A stretch of 64,000 nucleotides of DNA from Psychrobacter coccoides (GTDB taxonomy: Bacteria > Pseudomonadota > Gammaproteobacteria > Pseudomonadales > Moraxellaceae), in contig NZ_JAGBKM010000001.1 in assembly GCF_017498085.1 (NCBI RefSeq), positions 179,021 through 243,020 on the forward strand. Direction: 5' to 3'. The notes below the pieces were generated by a model, which saw only the letters and a list, made by a program, of their open reading frames with translations, had not been told where the DNA came from and did no database searches. Shown here in pieces: positions 7,790 through 17,601 of the stretch (position 1 is the first letter of the stretch; the number at the start of each line of letters is the position of its first letter). The position numbers were made by a program, and so were the translations under genes.

Positions 7790-9052
7790 ATGCAGACCTC
7801 TATCAAAACCAACCCGAATAGTCATATAAAAGCTAAAAATCCTAACGCTATTAAGCATAAGACATATGATTTGTCTGAGTCATCAGCGGCGTGTGAGACA
7901 ATCGATGGGGCAAACGTTAAAGTAAGAAAACCACGACGTATTGCCATCATCGCTCACTCGTTATATCCCATTGCCCAGCCTTATGCAGGCGGTCTTGAGA
8001 TGATAACCCAGCTGATCTGTGACGCATTGGTGGCTCAAGGTCATGAAGTGCTACTCTACGCTCACGCCGACAGTCAAACCAACGCCACACTAATACCCTT
8101 TATGACCCGTGACGAATTTGAAAAGACAGTTTATCCCAATGAGCATGAGTCAGTAGAGATGAGCCGCGAGGAGCTGTATCAGTATTTGGTCTACCAGCAG
8201 GCGCTGCGAGATATCATTAGCCGTGATGAAATGGGAATGATTGATGTGGTACACAATCATAGCTTGCATCATGTGCCGATGATGATGGGGCAGGCGTTTG
8301 GCGCACGGTTTTTTACCACGTTTCATACGCCTATTTTTCCACAACTGCGTCTGGCACTACTGACGCTACGTCTGGGTACTCAAACCCAATTTACGGCGAT
8401 CAGTGGTCATCAGCAGCAGTTGTTTGCTGAGTTTGTGCCCTCGCATGTGGTCTATAACGGCATCGATGTCCACTCATTTACTGCCAATACAAACCCAATT
8501 GCTGATGAAGTGTATTTTTGGTACGGGCGCATTTGTCCTGAAAAGGGCACGCATTTGGCGATGGAATACTGCAAAGCGGCAGGCAAGCGCCTGATTATTG
8601 CAGGACCCAAAAGTAATGAGGAGTACTTCGATGACTATGTGGCACCGTTATTAGAAGCCGATAGAGCGAGCACTGCGCCGTTATTTGATTATGTTGGACA
8701 TTTAAGTAAGGATCAAATCAACGAGCAGTTAAGCCAATCGACCGCCATGCTATTTACCAGTATTTGGGATGAGCCTTATGGTCTGACGCTCGCTGAGAGC
8801 CTCGCTTGCGGTACACCCGTGATTGGCTTTGATGTCGGTGCCAGTGCTGAGATTATCACGCATCAGACGGGTATTATCGTGCCCAAAAAGGATGAAAAAG
8901 CATTCATACAAGCGTTTGCTGACATTCAGCATATTTCACGAGCAGCGTGCCGCCTTCGTGCTGAGCAGTTCTGTTCAGTCGCTACGATGGTTGATGGTTA
9001 TCTGCGTTTATATGAGCAAGCAGTAGCGGTTGATGACAGCAATGGCACTTGA
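7790..9052 (+). CDS. Glycosyltransferase family 4 (GT-B fold)
   Basis: A 420-residue soluble GT-B enzyme. Residues ~45-85 hold the acceptor-side glycine motif (YAGGLEMITQ), WYGRICPEKGTHLA opens the nucleotide-sugar domain near residue 245, and EPYGLTLAESLACGTPVIGF carries the E-x7-E signature near 325. The first ~40 residues are poorly conserved in appearance. It starts 26 bp after the family 2 enzyme and lies 84 bp before the next transferase gene. It probably adds a sugar from a nucleotide donor in the same pathway; donor and acceptor are not predictable. Confidence 0.85.
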   Translation: MQTSIKTNPNSHIKAKNPNAIKHKTYDLSESSAACETIDGANVKVRKPRRIAIIAHSLYPIAQPYAGGLEMITQLICDALVAQGHEVLLYAHADSQTNATLIPFMTRDEFEKTVYPNEHESVEMSREELYQYLVYQQALRDIISRDEMGMIDVVHNHSLHHVPMMMGQAFGARFFTTFHTPIFPQLRLALLTLRLGTQTQFTAISGHQQQLFAEFVPSHVVYNGIDVHSFTANTNPIADEVYFWYGRICPEKGTHLAMEYCKAAGKRLIIAGPKSNEEYFDDYVAPLLEADRASTAPLFDYVGHLSKDQINEQLSQSTAMLFTSIWDEPYGLTLAESLACGTPVIGFDVGASAEIITHQTGIIVPKKDEKAFIQAFADIQHISRAACRLRAEQFCSVATMVDGYLRLYEQAVAVDDSNGT

Positions 9053-9135
9053 AAGATGTTTGTCTAGCGTTCTTTCCTTTTTTCTTTATGTAGTGAATAT
9101 CAATGACTGCCTTAATTCGTTAGGAGCTATTTACT

Positions 9136-10341
9136 ATGCGTATCGGCTACTATGCTCATCATCACGGCTCGGGGCACTGCCGCCAAGCAGACAAACTGGC
9201 CGCCTTACTATCAATAGAGCTGCGTTCGCAAATGACGGTGTTTACCAGCTTACCTGCCGATGGTTATCGCTTTAGCAGTATAAATGATGAGCACATCGTA
9301 CGTTTAGACGCTGAGGATGAGCGACCAGATGATGTGCTAGCGGGGCGAGCAGGTGAGTATTGGCAGCCAAGCTGTTTGCACTACTCGCCAGTAGGTAACA
9401 AAGACATCCAGAGACGCAGTTGGCAGCTGCTTGATGCCATTTATCAGCGCCAGATTAACCTGATGATTATTGATGTGAGCGCCGAAGTCGCTATGCTATG
9501 CCGTACCGCTAGTGTGCCTTATCTCTATGTACGGCTGGCAGGCGAGCGCGATGATGCGCCGCACTTAAACGCCTTTGCGGGCGCGCTTGGATTGTTAGCT
9601 CCTTATCCTAAAGCATTGGAGGCGGCAGCAACGCCGGACTGGGTACGACGAAAAACGTTATATTTGGATTTTTTGCCAAGTAAAGCCCAAGGTTTGCCTA
9701 GCTTTTGTGAGTTTATGGACGAGCTTATGACATTGACCAATGATGATGCTATTCATAAACAACTGGTCGCCAGTGTCGATAAGTCTTCTATCGTTACTGT
9801 GATTAAAGGCTATGGCGGGCACGAAGCGATTGATGCCAAGTTGCCAAAGCTACGCCAAATACTACCAGACGCTATAATTGTCTCTCTTGGTCCTATCAAC
9901 GATGAAGTACGGCATTGTGTTGATATTGCCGCCCATGTCGACGATGTAACGCCATTTATTGCTTATAGTCATCTGCTGTTGATGGCGTGTGGCTTGAATG
10001 CAATTGCGCAGGCCTATGACTATGCGACGCCGCTTATTGTATTGCCTGATGTGCGCCCGCACCGTGAGCAAGAAGTGATGGCAGAGGCATTAATCGAACA
10101 AGGTCGTGCCCTTAGTTGGCCACAGTTTATCGCTAAAGCCTCTAGTATGGACACTCAGAACCTATTGTCTTCTCTTTCCATAAATAATAAGTCGATTGAC
10201 TATGAGCAGACTGCTTTGACGGGTAAGCAAGCCAATTTGGCGGCGCAACGCTTTATGAATAGCATTGCTGACTATACTTCCGTAAAAGCTTGGTTTGCAG
10301 AATGGCTATTGCCGCAGTTGGACTTAAAACCTAAAAAGTAA
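9136..10341 (+). CDS. MurG-like GT-B glycosyltransferase
   Basis: 401 residues. It begins MRIGYYAHHHGSGHCRQADK, a GT28/MurG-like opening with a GHxxxA-type loop, and ends with a donor domain containing TVIKGYGGHEAIDAKL, then SHLLLMACGLNAIAQAYDYATPLIVLPD, like the C-terminal part of MurG and UDP-sugar transferases. No signal peptide or membrane segment. TAGGAG lies upstream of the ATG. Third gene of the cluster, 45 bp before the next. It is too divergent to be MurG itself, and no dcw genes are near. The specific reaction is unknown. Confidence 0.72.
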   Translation: MRIGYYAHHHGSGHCRQADKLAALLSIELRSQMTVFTSLPADGYRFSSINDEHIVRLDAEDERPDDVLAGRAGEYWQPSCLHYSPVGNKDIQRRSWQLLDAIYQRQINLMIIDVSAEVAMLCRTASVPYLYVRLAGERDDAPHLNAFAGALGLLAPYPKALEAAATPDWVRRKTLYLDFLPSKAQGLPSFCEFMDELMTLTNDDAIHKQLVASVDKSSIVTVIKGYGGHEAIDAKLPKLRQILPDAIIVSLGPINDEVRHCVDIAAHVDDVTPFIAYSHLLLMACGLNAIAQAYDYATPLIVLPDVRPHREQEVMAEALIEQGRALSWPQFIAKASSMDTQNLLSSLSINNKSIDYEQTALTGKQANLAAQRFMNSIADYTSVKAWFAEWLLPQLDLKPKK

Positions 10342-10386
10342 CAAATAACAAAGAAATTTATAATAATAAAAGCAAAGAAGATATTT

Positions 10387-11373
10387 ATGACTACCATACC
10401 CCAAGTAGCAAACGCTGCACATAACCCCACTCCCACTAGCGTTCCTTTAACGGTCATCACTACCTGCTACGGGCGCAATCGTCATCTTTACAATCTACTT
10501 GCTAGTCTGGCGCAAGGTAGCGTCAGGCCGAGCGAGGTGGTTATCGTTAATGATGACGCCGAGGCTGAACGTCTGGCAGACTACGATTTAGATATTATTA
10601 AGATAGCAACGACTACAGCGACTGAGCATGGATTGGCGAGTAGCGCCTCGTTTGATATCGGCCGTAACCGCAATCTTGGCGCTGCACATGCTAGCTATGA
10701 GGCCATGATTTTCTTGGATGTGGATTGTATCGTCGCCTATGACTTTATCGAAGGGTTATATGATAAATTGCAAACGTATCCTGATGCGCTACTGATGGGC
10801 CAGCCACGTTATTTGACACGGCCTTTGACGGATGATGAGGGTAGTCAACTACAGCAAGGTCAAATGGCCGCCGATGCCTTAGACAAGCTATCGGTATTTA
10901 ACCCTTATCGTGATAATTTTACCCAACATCGCAATGACAATGTCGATGCTAATATTAAGAAAACGCAAGACTATGGCGCATTTTGGAGTCTATGCTTTGC
11001 CATAATGCGTCATCAGTTCGAGCGGATTGGCGGCTTTGATACCGACTATGTCGGCTACGGCGCTGAAGACACAGATTTTGCTTTTATGGCACGTGTTTTA
11101 GACATTGATTTTTATCTGGCCAATGACGTGGTTTACCATCAGCAGCACAGCGTCTACCGGCCGCCACTCAATCATCTCGATAGCATAGTCATCAATGCCA
11201 ATCGCTTTTATGACAAATGGCAGCATTGGCCGATGGCAGGCTGGCTGACAGAGTTTGCGCAGCTAGGTTTGATTGACTGGCAAGAGGCGCAGACAGCGCC
11301 CATTGAGATTCTTCGGCAGCCAAGTAGCGCTGAGATTGACGCTGCACATTGTCCAGATGCGCCGTATGTGTAG
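10387..11373 (+). CDS. Glycosyltransferase family 2, chondroitin-synthase-like
   Basis: A 328-residue soluble GT-A enzyme. TVITTCYGRNRHLYNLL opens the domain near residue 22, VVIVNDD follows, IFLDVDC near 115 is the DxD metal site, and GGFDTDYVGYGAEDTDFAF near 220 is the catalytic region typical of galactosyltransferase/GalNAc-transferase C-terminal domains. A YHQQHSVYRPP segment supplies a late His. Last gene of the four-gene cluster; its stop is 67 bp from the convergent gene at 11440. No flippase, polymerase or sugar-nucleotide gene is nearby, so the product could be a short glycolipid or a modification. Confidence 0.82.
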   Translation: MTTIPQVANAAHNPTPTSVPLTVITTCYGRNRHLYNLLASLAQGSVRPSEVVIVNDDAEAERLADYDLDIIKIATTTATEHGLASSASFDIGRNRNLGAAHASYEAMIFLDVDCIVAYDFIEGLYDKLQTYPDALLMGQPRYLTRPLTDDEGSQLQQGQMAADALDKLSVFNPYRDNFTQHRNDNVDANIKKTQDYGAFWSLCFAIMRHQFERIGGFDTDYVGYGAEDTDFAFMARVLDIDFYLANDVVYHQQHSVYRPPLNHLDSIVINANRFYDKWQHWPMAGWLTEFAQLGLIDWQEAQTAPIEILRQPSSAEIDAAHCPDAPYV

Positions 11374-11439
11374 ACGGCTCTTAGCACTCTAATACCGATA
11401 CATCACTAGTAGCAATGAGTATTTAGTTTTGATGAGCAA

Positions 11440-12273
11440 CTAATACTGACGAATAATCTCCACACCTGTAGGCGGCGTTGCAAGCGCTTGCCGTTCAAAC
11501 GCCCAGTTATGACCTTCCCAAAAATGTGCGGTCTTATCATCATTATTAAAACCTAACATGATGATCGATAGCGGCGTCTTGGCTTTCTGTTTTTGCTGAA
11601 TATGCAGGCGTGCAGATAAGAGTAACCGATATAACAAAAACCCTGACGTCGGTGCCGATGAATGGATATCTGCAAAGATAGGATAATCCGCTACCACACT
11701 GTGCTGTTCTGATAGCACAGCGCAATGCTCATCGCTGCGTAATAGTTTATCAAGCGGTTCTGGAATCTCTAGCACTCGGTTAGCCGTTATGGGATCATCA
11801 GCGGGGTTTGGATCATCGCATGGCATGGGAAACTGATAGGCAGCATTCCCAAACAAGATGCCAAGCGGTGCTTGCTTAGTCATATCGAGCATCGCTGTCA
11901 CATTATTGCTGCGCGGTGGTAGGCCAAAATGCAGTTTACTGTCACCGATTTGTCTAAAAAATAGCAGCTTTGGCAAATCTTTGGCGAGCGGATGATGGGC
12001 AAAGAAGTCTGCATGAATAAAGTCATTAAATAACACCAACATATCAGTAGGCTGCAACAGCGTCTCTAAGCTTGCTGTGTCTATCGACGGGTTGTTGGCA
12101 ATTAATATAATCCGCTTACTCTGTAATAATGGTTTTTGAAGGACAAGCGGTAAGTTTGTAAAAGCTGATGCAGCCTTAGCGTCGACAGCCCCAGTATCAT
12201 GGCGATCGATGCTTGCTAGAGAAGTATCACCGTTAGGGTATCGCAAGCTTGTGGGATGCGGTGTTTTTGGCAT
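11440..12273 (-). CDS. Hypothetical protein, possibly GT29-like
   Basis: A 277-residue soluble protein I cannot place securely. It has IILIANNPSID near residue 55, VLFNDF near 80, APTSGFLLYRLL near 210 and SIIMLGFNNDD near 240. The order (a nucleotide-binding-type strand and loop, an FND/FN motif, then a P-T/S-G-F motif) recalls bacterial proteins of glycosyltransferase family 29, the sialyltransferase fold. This is a motif impression only. The first ~40 residues look disordered. It is convergent with the glycosyltransferase cluster, which makes a glycan role plausible but not shown. Confidence 0.5.
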   Translation of the reverse strand: MPKTPHPTSLRYPNGDTSLASIDRHDTGAVDAKAASAFTNLPLVLQKPLLQSKRIILIANNPSIDTASLETLLQPTDMLVLFNDFIHADFFAHHPLAKDLPKLLFFRQIGDSKLHFGLPPRSNNVTAMLDMTKQAPLGILFGNAAYQFPMPCDDPNPADDPITANRVLEIPEPLDKLLRSDEHCAVLSEQHSVVADYPIFADIHSSAPTSGFLLYRLLLSARLHIQQKQKAKTPLSIIMLGFNNDDKTAHFWEGHNWAFERQALATPPTGVEIIRQY

Positions 12274-12513
12274 TGAGGTTTCGGTAGTCTAAGTAAAAAG
12301 AAACATTAATATTATAAAAACAAGAGAAACATTATAGCGTGCATTTATCAAGGTAACATAGTATAAGGTAATGATAAACCTAGTAAAAAGAATAATTGTC
12401 GAACATCATTCAATCGTACACGAGCGCTACATTTTGCAACCTTTTTACCTTATAGTCATTTAGATATATCCGTAGCATATGAGTACTCCTATTAAAACTC
12501 TAAGGAATGATTT

Positions 12514-13131
12514 ATGAAAAATACGCTGAAGAATTTTAAACTAACAACATTGGGTGCTTGTCTGACTCTGGCATTGACGACAGGGGCATTAAGTACCGCT
12601 GTGGTTGCGGCCAGTCATGCTGATGAAGTGCGTGTGGCGCAAGCAGCAAAAATCAGTTTAAAACAAGCCATTGCTACAGCAAGCCAGCAAGCCTCTGGCA
12701 CTTTGGTCAGTGCAGAGTTGGACGATAATGATGGCGATGCCCAAAGTGGTAATGCTGTCTACGAGTTAGAGTTCAATACCAGTACGACTAGCTACGAGGT
12801 AAAAGTTGATGCCATGACAGGCCAGATCGTAACGTCTGAGACCGAGCAGCTTGATAAAGGCGATATCAGCGATTATGACATTCAGCAGCAAGCAAAAATA
12901 AAGATGACGGATGCCATTGATATTGCTGAAAAACAAACCAAGGGTCAAGCGATAGAAATTGAGTTTGAGAATGATGACGACCATGCTAACTATCAGACTT
13001 ACTACGAGGTTAAGGTATTCAAGGACAATCAAATTTTTGAATTAAATATAGACGCAGAGACGGGTGCAGTGTTTGAAAACTCAATGGAAGATATAGATGC
13101 TGTGCCAGATATGTCTGCAGTCGAGTTATAA
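12514..13131 (+). CDS. Secreted PepSY-domain protein
   Basis: 205 residues with a signal peptide ending near residue 32 (TAVVAASHA). Two PepSY repeats follow: ISLKQAIATASQQASGTLVSAEL with YELEF and YEVKVDAMTGQIV, and IKMTDAIDIAEKQTKGQAIEIEF with YYEVKVF and FELNIDAETGAVF. PepSY proteins are thought to act as inhibitors or ligands of peptidases in the envelope; the target here is unknown. AAGGAA precedes the ATG. It is monocistronic and ends at the strong hairpin 13175-13225. The mature protein is strongly acidic. Confidence 0.85.
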   Translation: MKNTLKNFKLTTLGACLTLALTTGALSTAVVAASHADEVRVAQAAKISLKQAIATASQQASGTLVSAELDDNDGDAQSGNAVYELEFNTSTTSYEVKVDAMTGQIVTSETEQLDKGDISDYDIQQQAKIKMTDAIDIAEKQTKGQAIEIEFENDDDHANYQTYYEVKVFKDNQIFELNIDAETGAVFENSMEDIDAVPDMSAVEL

Positions 13132-13174
13132 CGCTTTTAATGTGTATCGACTATATTCATTTTTAGTCAACTAC

Positions 13175-13225
13175 TATCCATAACAAAGCCCCAATCATGC
13201 GATGATTGGGGCTTTGTTATGGATA
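13175..13225. terminator. Bidirectional hairpin between PepSY gene and hutI
   Basis: A perfect 24-bp inverted repeat with a 3-nt loop (TATCCATAACAAAGCCCC... and its complement) lies between two convergent genes. Arms contain AAAGCCCC/GGGGCTTT, so it can act as a terminator for both, although no long T-run follows either side. Confidence 0.65.
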
Positions 13226-13243
13226 GGTTTTTATAGTGGTTTG

Positions 13244-14593
13244 TTATACCGTTTCACGCCATCTGCCTTGTACCATGATACCTGCGATAGGATTTAGCCC
13301 CATCTGATAAGCAAGGTCAGCAGGGCGGGCGATGTCCCATAATACCAAGTCAGCATCACAGCCGACTTCTATCTTGCCTTTTTTGGTTAAGCCTAAGGCT
13401 TGCGCTGCATGTACGGTTGCCCCTGCCAATACTTCTTCCGTAGTGAGATAAAATAAGGTACAGCCCATATTCATCGCCAATAACAGCGAGGTGAGCGGTG
13501 AGGTGCCGGGGTTGCAATCGGTTGAGATAGCCATCGGCACCTGATACTTGCGCAACTCTTCAATCGGTGGCAGCTTGGTATCACGCAGCGTATAAAAAGC
13601 CCCCGGTAATAGCACGGCTACCGTGTTGCTTGCGGCCATTTTTTTAATATCGTCTTCTGCCAAGTGCTCAAGATGGTCGCTTGATAGTCCTTGGTATTCT
13701 GCTATCAAAGCACTAGCGCCTATGTTTGAGAGCTGCTCGGAATGCAACTTCACTGGCAAGTCTAATGAGCGAGCAACGTCAAAGACCCGCTTAATCTGCT
13801 CACTACTAAAGGCGATGTTTTCACAAAAACCATCGACCGCATCGACCAAGCCCTCGCTATGTAAGATGGGCAACCACTGGCAAACTTGCTCAATATAGTC
13901 ATCGGCACGGTCTTTATACTCTGGCGGTAGCGCATGGGCGGCCAAATACGTGGTGCTCACATGAATTTGGTGTTTGTCACCGAGTGCGCGGGCGACTTTT
14001 AGCATTTTTCGCTCAGTGTCTAAGTCTAGCCCATAGCCAGATTTGATCTCGATACTGGTCACGCCTTCTTTGATGAGCGCGAGCAGGCGTTTTTCGCTTT
14101 GAATAAATAGTTCTTCCTCATTCGCTGCGCGGGTGGCGCTCACTGTCGAGACGATGCCGCCACCTTGTGCCGCGATATCTTGATAACTGGCACCTTGCAA
14201 GCGTGCTTCAAACTCGTTGCTGCGGTTGCCGCCATACACGATATGGGTATGACAATCGATAAGTCCGGGCGTGATCCAGTTGCCATGTACGTCTTTGATT
14301 TGATCGCTTTTATAATGAGTTAGATGCGGTTTGATTTGCTTATGCGTACCAACCCATGCGATTTTGCCGTCTTTGATACCGATAGCAGCGTTTTCTAATT
14401 GACCATAAGGGGTGCTTTTGTTTTGATCATTGCTTTGATTGGCGCTTTGATTGGCGCTTTGATTGTCACTGCAAATATCAAAGCCATATTGCGCTGAAAA
14501 AGTGGCGAGATTGGCATTGATAATAACGTGATCAAATGAAGTCAGGGTATTAGTAGTATTGTTGTCAAGTATCTGGGCGCTAGTGTGGTTCAT
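13244..14593 (-). CDS. hutI: Imidazolonepropionase
   Basis: About 449 residues of the amidohydrolase superfamily. It hydrolyses 4-imidazolone-5-propanoate to N-formimidoyl-L-glutamate, the third step of histidine breakdown. The metal-binding [15 protein letters not shown] motif, the LKSGYGL-like segment ([14 protein letters not shown]), LHSEQLS and [11 protein letters not shown] are all present. I chose the ATG at 14593, preceded by CAGGAGC, over one at 14620. Unusual: a Ser/Ala/Asn/Gln insertion near residues 42-57, encoded by four 12-bp tandem units at 14422-14469. Last gene of the minus-strand hut operon, 38 bp after hutG. Confidence 0.95.
   Translation of the reverse strand: MNHTSAQILDNNTTNTLTSFDHVIINANLATFSAQYGFDICSDNQSANQSANQSNDQNKSTPYGQLENAAIGIKDGKIAWVGTHKQIKPHLTHYKSDQIKDVHGNWITPGLIDCHTHIVYGGNRSNEFEARLQGASYQDIAAQGGGIVSTVSATRAANEEELFIQSEKRLLALIKEGVTSIEIKSGYGLDLDTERKMLKVARALGDKHQIHVSTTYLAAHALPPEYKDRADDYIEQVCQWLPILHSEGLVDAVDGFCENIAFSSEQIKRVFDVARSLDLPVKLHSEQLSNIGASALIAEYQGLSSDHLEHLAEDDIKKMAASNTVAVLLPGAFYTLRDTKLPPIEELRKYQVPMAISTDCNPGTSPLTSLLLAMNMGCTLFYLTTEEVLAGATVHAAQALGLTKKGKIEVGCDADLVLWDIARPADLAYQMGLNPIAGIMVQGRWRETV
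14422..14469. repeat. 12-bp tandem repeat inside hutI
   Basis: Four consecutive 12-bp units: the two central copies are identical (TTTGATTGGCGC) and the outer two are diverged. On the coding strand they encode Asn-Gln-rich tetrapeptides (SANQ). The unit length is a multiple of three, so copy number changes keep frame. Confidence 0.85.
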
Positions 14594-14631
14594 AATAAGC
14601 TCCTGCTTGTGGTTAACCAACTATTTTTTGT

Positions 14632-15708
14632 CTATGTTAAAAGTAAATGCTGCTCGATAATAGTGGCCAAGAGGCGAGCGGCGACTTTACAGCTGCGTGC
14701 ATCAATATCAAAGGTCGGATTAATCTCGGCGATATCAGCCATTTTTACTTTGCCTGATGCCATGATACATTTGACCGCACGCTCAACGAAGGCCAAGTTA
14801 ATGCCATAAGCAGCGGGCGCACTGACGCCCGGTACCACGCTTGCTGGCAAGCAATCCATGTCAATGGTTAAATAGATGACATCAACGTCATTGATAAAGG
14901 TCTCTATTTGCGCCACAATTTTTTTCCATTTTTTATTGGCGCAATCTTCGTCACTGATAATATGCACGCCTAACTGCTCAGCACGGTCAAAGAGTGCGGC
15001 AGTGTTAGACAACCGACTAACGCCGATACAGCAATAGTGAAATGGCTGGTCTTGCGCTGCAAGGTGCTCGGCTATTTGGCGAAAGGGCGTGCCAGAGGTG
15101 GCGACATCAGACTGACGAATATCTAGATGCGCATCAAAGTTAATAATGCCAATACGCGGCGAATTGTTGTTACTGGTAGCATCTGTCTGCTGTAGCGCCT
15201 GCCACAATCCCAAAAAGCTACCATAAGCAATCGCATGACCACCGCCAAGTCCAATGGGTAGCCCGCCTTGCTGGATCATGTGACTGACTTTATCAGCGTA
15301 GGTTAATTGAGCTTGCTCGAGGGTGCGCTCGGCAAAGTCATCATTATCATGGCAGTGAATATCGCCCGCATCACCCAGTAGCGTTGATAGTTGACCATCA
15401 TAGCGTTGTTGTAGCTCAGCGATGATGGGCAGCGCCGCAAATGCTTGACGAATCAAAGGCGGCGCCGCTCTGGCTCCCACGCGTCCTTGATTGCGTCTGA
15501 CGCCTTGGTCACAAGCGAAACCGACTAGCCCAATGCGCTGGCCGTTTTGCTGGCTTTTTTGTTGACTGCTGCTATCAAAGGTATAAGGCTGCGCTATTTG
15601 ATACCAATAGCGGGCGCGTGCAGACTCAAACGGCTCGGCACGTCCAGTCCAGCGGCTCATATCAGCGGCGCTGTGGCTCACGGCTGTGTCAGGCATTGAT
15701 AGGCTCAT
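14632..15708 (-). CDS. hutG: Formimidoylglutamase
   Basis: 358 residues of the arginase/ureohydrolase fold. It hydrolyses N-formimidoyl-L-glutamate to glutamate and formamide. Binuclear manganese motifs are visible: GGGHAIAYG, NFDAHLDIR, and DMDCLPASVVPGVSAPAAYG. An AAAGGAAA ribosome site precedes the ATG. It lies in the hut operon between hutH and hutI; a family 1 repeat separates it from hutH. Slightly longer than usual because of an N-terminal extension and a Gln/Ser-rich stretch near residue 45. The ureohydrolase rather than the HutF/deiminase route is used for the final step. Confidence 0.93.
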   Translation of the reverse strand: MSLSMPDTAVSHSAADMSRWTGRAEPFESARARYWYQIAQPYTFDSSSQQKSQQNGQRIGLVGFACDQGVRRNQGRVGARAAPPLIRQAFAALPIIAELQQRYDGQLSTLLGDAGDIHCHDNDDFAERTLEQAQLTYADKVSHMIQQGGLPIGLGGGHAIAYGSFLGLWQALQQTDATSNNNSPRIGIINFDAHLDIRQSDVATSGTPFRQIAEHLAAQDQPFHYCCIGVSRLSNTAALFDRAEQLGVHIISDEDCANKKWKKIVAQIETFINDVDVIYLTIDMDCLPASVVPGVSAPAAYGINLAFVERAVKCIMASGKVKMADIAEINPTFDIDARSCKVAARLLATIIEQHLLLT

Positions 15709-15751
15709 CGCTGATTTCCTTTAATCCGTATGGCTTGTGTATATTTGATCC

Positions 15752-15889
15752 GCTATAAAATAAGTACAGTGCTACTGGTATAAATGTTCTTTGCTTGCTG
15801 TGTGACTTCGTCACTCCAGAGGCTGCATAAAATTCATCCCAGTAGCACGCCATAAAAGCTGTACTCTTTTTATTTAGCACTTACTATAG
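15752..15889. repeat. Family 1 palindromic repeat, copy A (inside hut operon)
   Basis: About 138 bp. The core GTGCTACTGGTATAAAT and its inverted partner ATTCATCCCAGTAGCAC flank a central GC-richer hairpin; the right end is TTACTATAG. It has the same layout as the copies at 27707, 28516, 39735 and 45852 but lies within an operon, between hutH and hutG, so it should be transcribed. Confidence 0.75.
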
Positions 15890-15900
15890 AAGGATACTAT

Positions 15901-17463
15901 TTATTTAGACTCGTACCAATCGCTGCGCAGTGCCTGCCAATGCTTTGTCAGTGCACCATCTAATACCAGCTGTTTTGCCACTTCGATATCGGGGGCTAGG
16001 TAGCGATCTTTGTCATAAAAAGTCACTTGCTCACGCAACTTTTGATGGGCGGCCTGTAATGCTTCGGAAGTAGCAAGGTTACGATGAAAATCAATCCCTT
16101 GACCAGCAGCCAATAGCTCAATGCCAACGATGGTAGCGGTATTTTGCGCCATCTCATATAGGCGGCGGGCGCTATAGGTGGCCATCGACACATGGTCTTC
16201 TTGGTTGGCAGAGGTTGGGATGCTATCGACACTGCCTGGGTGAGCCATAGACTTGTTTTCTGAAGCCAGCGCTGCTGCCGTCACGTGTGCAATCATAAAG
16301 CCGGAGTTTACCCCCGCATTTTCCACCAAAAATGGCGGTAAGCCACCTGATAAGGTTGCATCAATCAATAGTGCCACACGGCGCTCAGACATAGAACCAA
16401 TCTCAGCGATTGCTAAAGCGAGCATATCTGCGGCAAAGGCCACTGGCTCGGCATGGAAGTTACCCCCTGAGATAGCCACTGGGCCATCTTCATTGTTAAA
16501 AATAAGGGGATTATCCGTTACTGCATTGGATTCAATCAATAACGTCTTGCCTGCTTGGTTAATGATATCAAGGCAAGCGCCCATTACTTGTGGCTGACAA
16601 CGTAAGCAATACGGATCCTGTACTCGATCATCTTGCTCGTCATTGTGCGAAGCACGAATAGCACTGCCTTTAATCAGTTGACGGTGGGCTTTGGCGATCT
16701 CTATCTGACCATGGTGACCACGCACTTCATGAATACGCGCATCAAATGGCGCATCCGAGCCTTTGGCGGCATCAATAGACATAGAGCCGACGATGGTTGC
16801 TGTTTCAAGTAAATCTCGTGCTAAAAAATAACCACGTAATGCCAGTGCTGTTGAGACTTGTGTACCGTTAATAAGGGCAAGGCCTTCCTTGGCTGCTAGG
16901 GTGATAGGCTCAAGACCATGCTGCGCTAACGCCTCAGCGGCAGGGACTTTCTTACCGTCAACATAGACGTCGCCTTCGCCCATCATTGCCAGCGTCATAT
17001 GCGATAAAGGCGCTAAGTCGCCAGAAGCACCAACAGAACCTTTGGCCGGAATGTTTGGCGTAATTCGATGATTAATTAAGCCAAGTAAACTATCGACTAC
17101 CTCGCGGCGGACGCCAGAGACGCCTTGTGCGAGGCTGGCTACTTTCATCACCATAATTAGCCTGACCACGTTGTCTGGCAGTGCCTCGCCCGTACCCACT
17201 GAGTGAGAAACGATAAGGTTACGCTGGAGTAGTTCAAGCTGGTCGTCGCTGATACGAGTCTTGGCTAATAGGCCAAAACCAGTATTGATACCATAAGCGC
17301 TCTTATCACGTGCGATGATGGTACGTACATCTTCATGTGAGGCATCTATCGCTTCATAAGCGCTGGCGGGCAAGGTGAGGTGGACTGGGTGATTATAGAT
17401 ATCACGTAGTATCTCAAAGCTTAGCTTGCGTGGATGGAGGGTCAGAGTTTTGATGTCAGTCAT
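15901..17463 (-). CDS. hutH: Histidine ammonia-lyase
   Basis: About 520 residues, the usual size. It deaminates histidine to trans-urocanate, the first step of the pathway, using the MIO cofactor formed from the Ala-Ser-Gly in [14 protein letters not shown] (near residue 150). NTGFGLL and the C-terminal [17 protein letters not shown] segment are also typical. I chose the ATG at 17463, which starts [11 protein letters not shown] and is preceded by TAGGAC; an upstream in-frame ATG at 17517 would add 18 atypical residues. It follows the YjiH-type transporter and precedes hutG. Confidence 0.96.
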   Translation of the reverse strand: MTDIKTLTLHPRKLSFEILRDIYNHPVHLTLPASAYEAIDASHEDVRTIIARDKSAYGINTGFGLLAKTRISDDQLELLQRNLIVSHSVGTGEALPDNVVRLIMVMKVASLAQGVSGVRREVVDSLLGLINHRITPNIPAKGSVGASGDLAPLSHMTLAMMGEGDVYVDGKKVPAAEALAQHGLEPITLAAKEGLALINGTQVSTALALRGYFLARDLLETATIVGSMSIDAAKGSDAPFDARIHEVRGHHGQIEIAKAHRQLIKGSAIRASHNDEQDDRVQDPYCLRCQPQVMGACLDIINQAGKTLLIESNAVTDNPLIFNNEDGPVAISGGNFHAEPVAFAADMLALAIAEIGSMSERRVALLIDATLSGGLPPFLVENAGVNSGFMIAHVTAAALASENKSMAHPGSVDSIPTSANQEDHVSMATYSARRLYEMAQNTATIVGIELLAAGQGIDFHRNLATSEALQAAHQKLREQVTFYDKDRYLAPDIEVAKQLVLDGALTKHWQALRSDWYESK

Positions 17464-17505
17464 GCGAGTTGTCCTAATTTTATGAGTTATATTAATTGTA
17501 TTTTT

Positions 17506-17517
17506 TTGTCTATACAT
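17506..17517. promoter_or_regulatory. Possible second HutC-type half-matching site
   Basis: TTGTCTATACAT, about 43 bp upstream of the hutH start, is an imperfect version of the palindrome at 20869-20880. Weak, by similarity only. Confidence 0.25.
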
Positions 17518-17601
17518 TTTAGTTTATGCATTGTTATTTATAAACCGTTAAAAGCTATGCTGTCTAAATTCTCTTAACCAATCCTGCTAGTTCTAATCGG
17601 T

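Noticed and set aside
14605..14631. TTTTGTCTATGTTAAAA in the hutG-hutI gap as a third HutC site
   Set aside because: Not palindromic and too far from the operator sequence.
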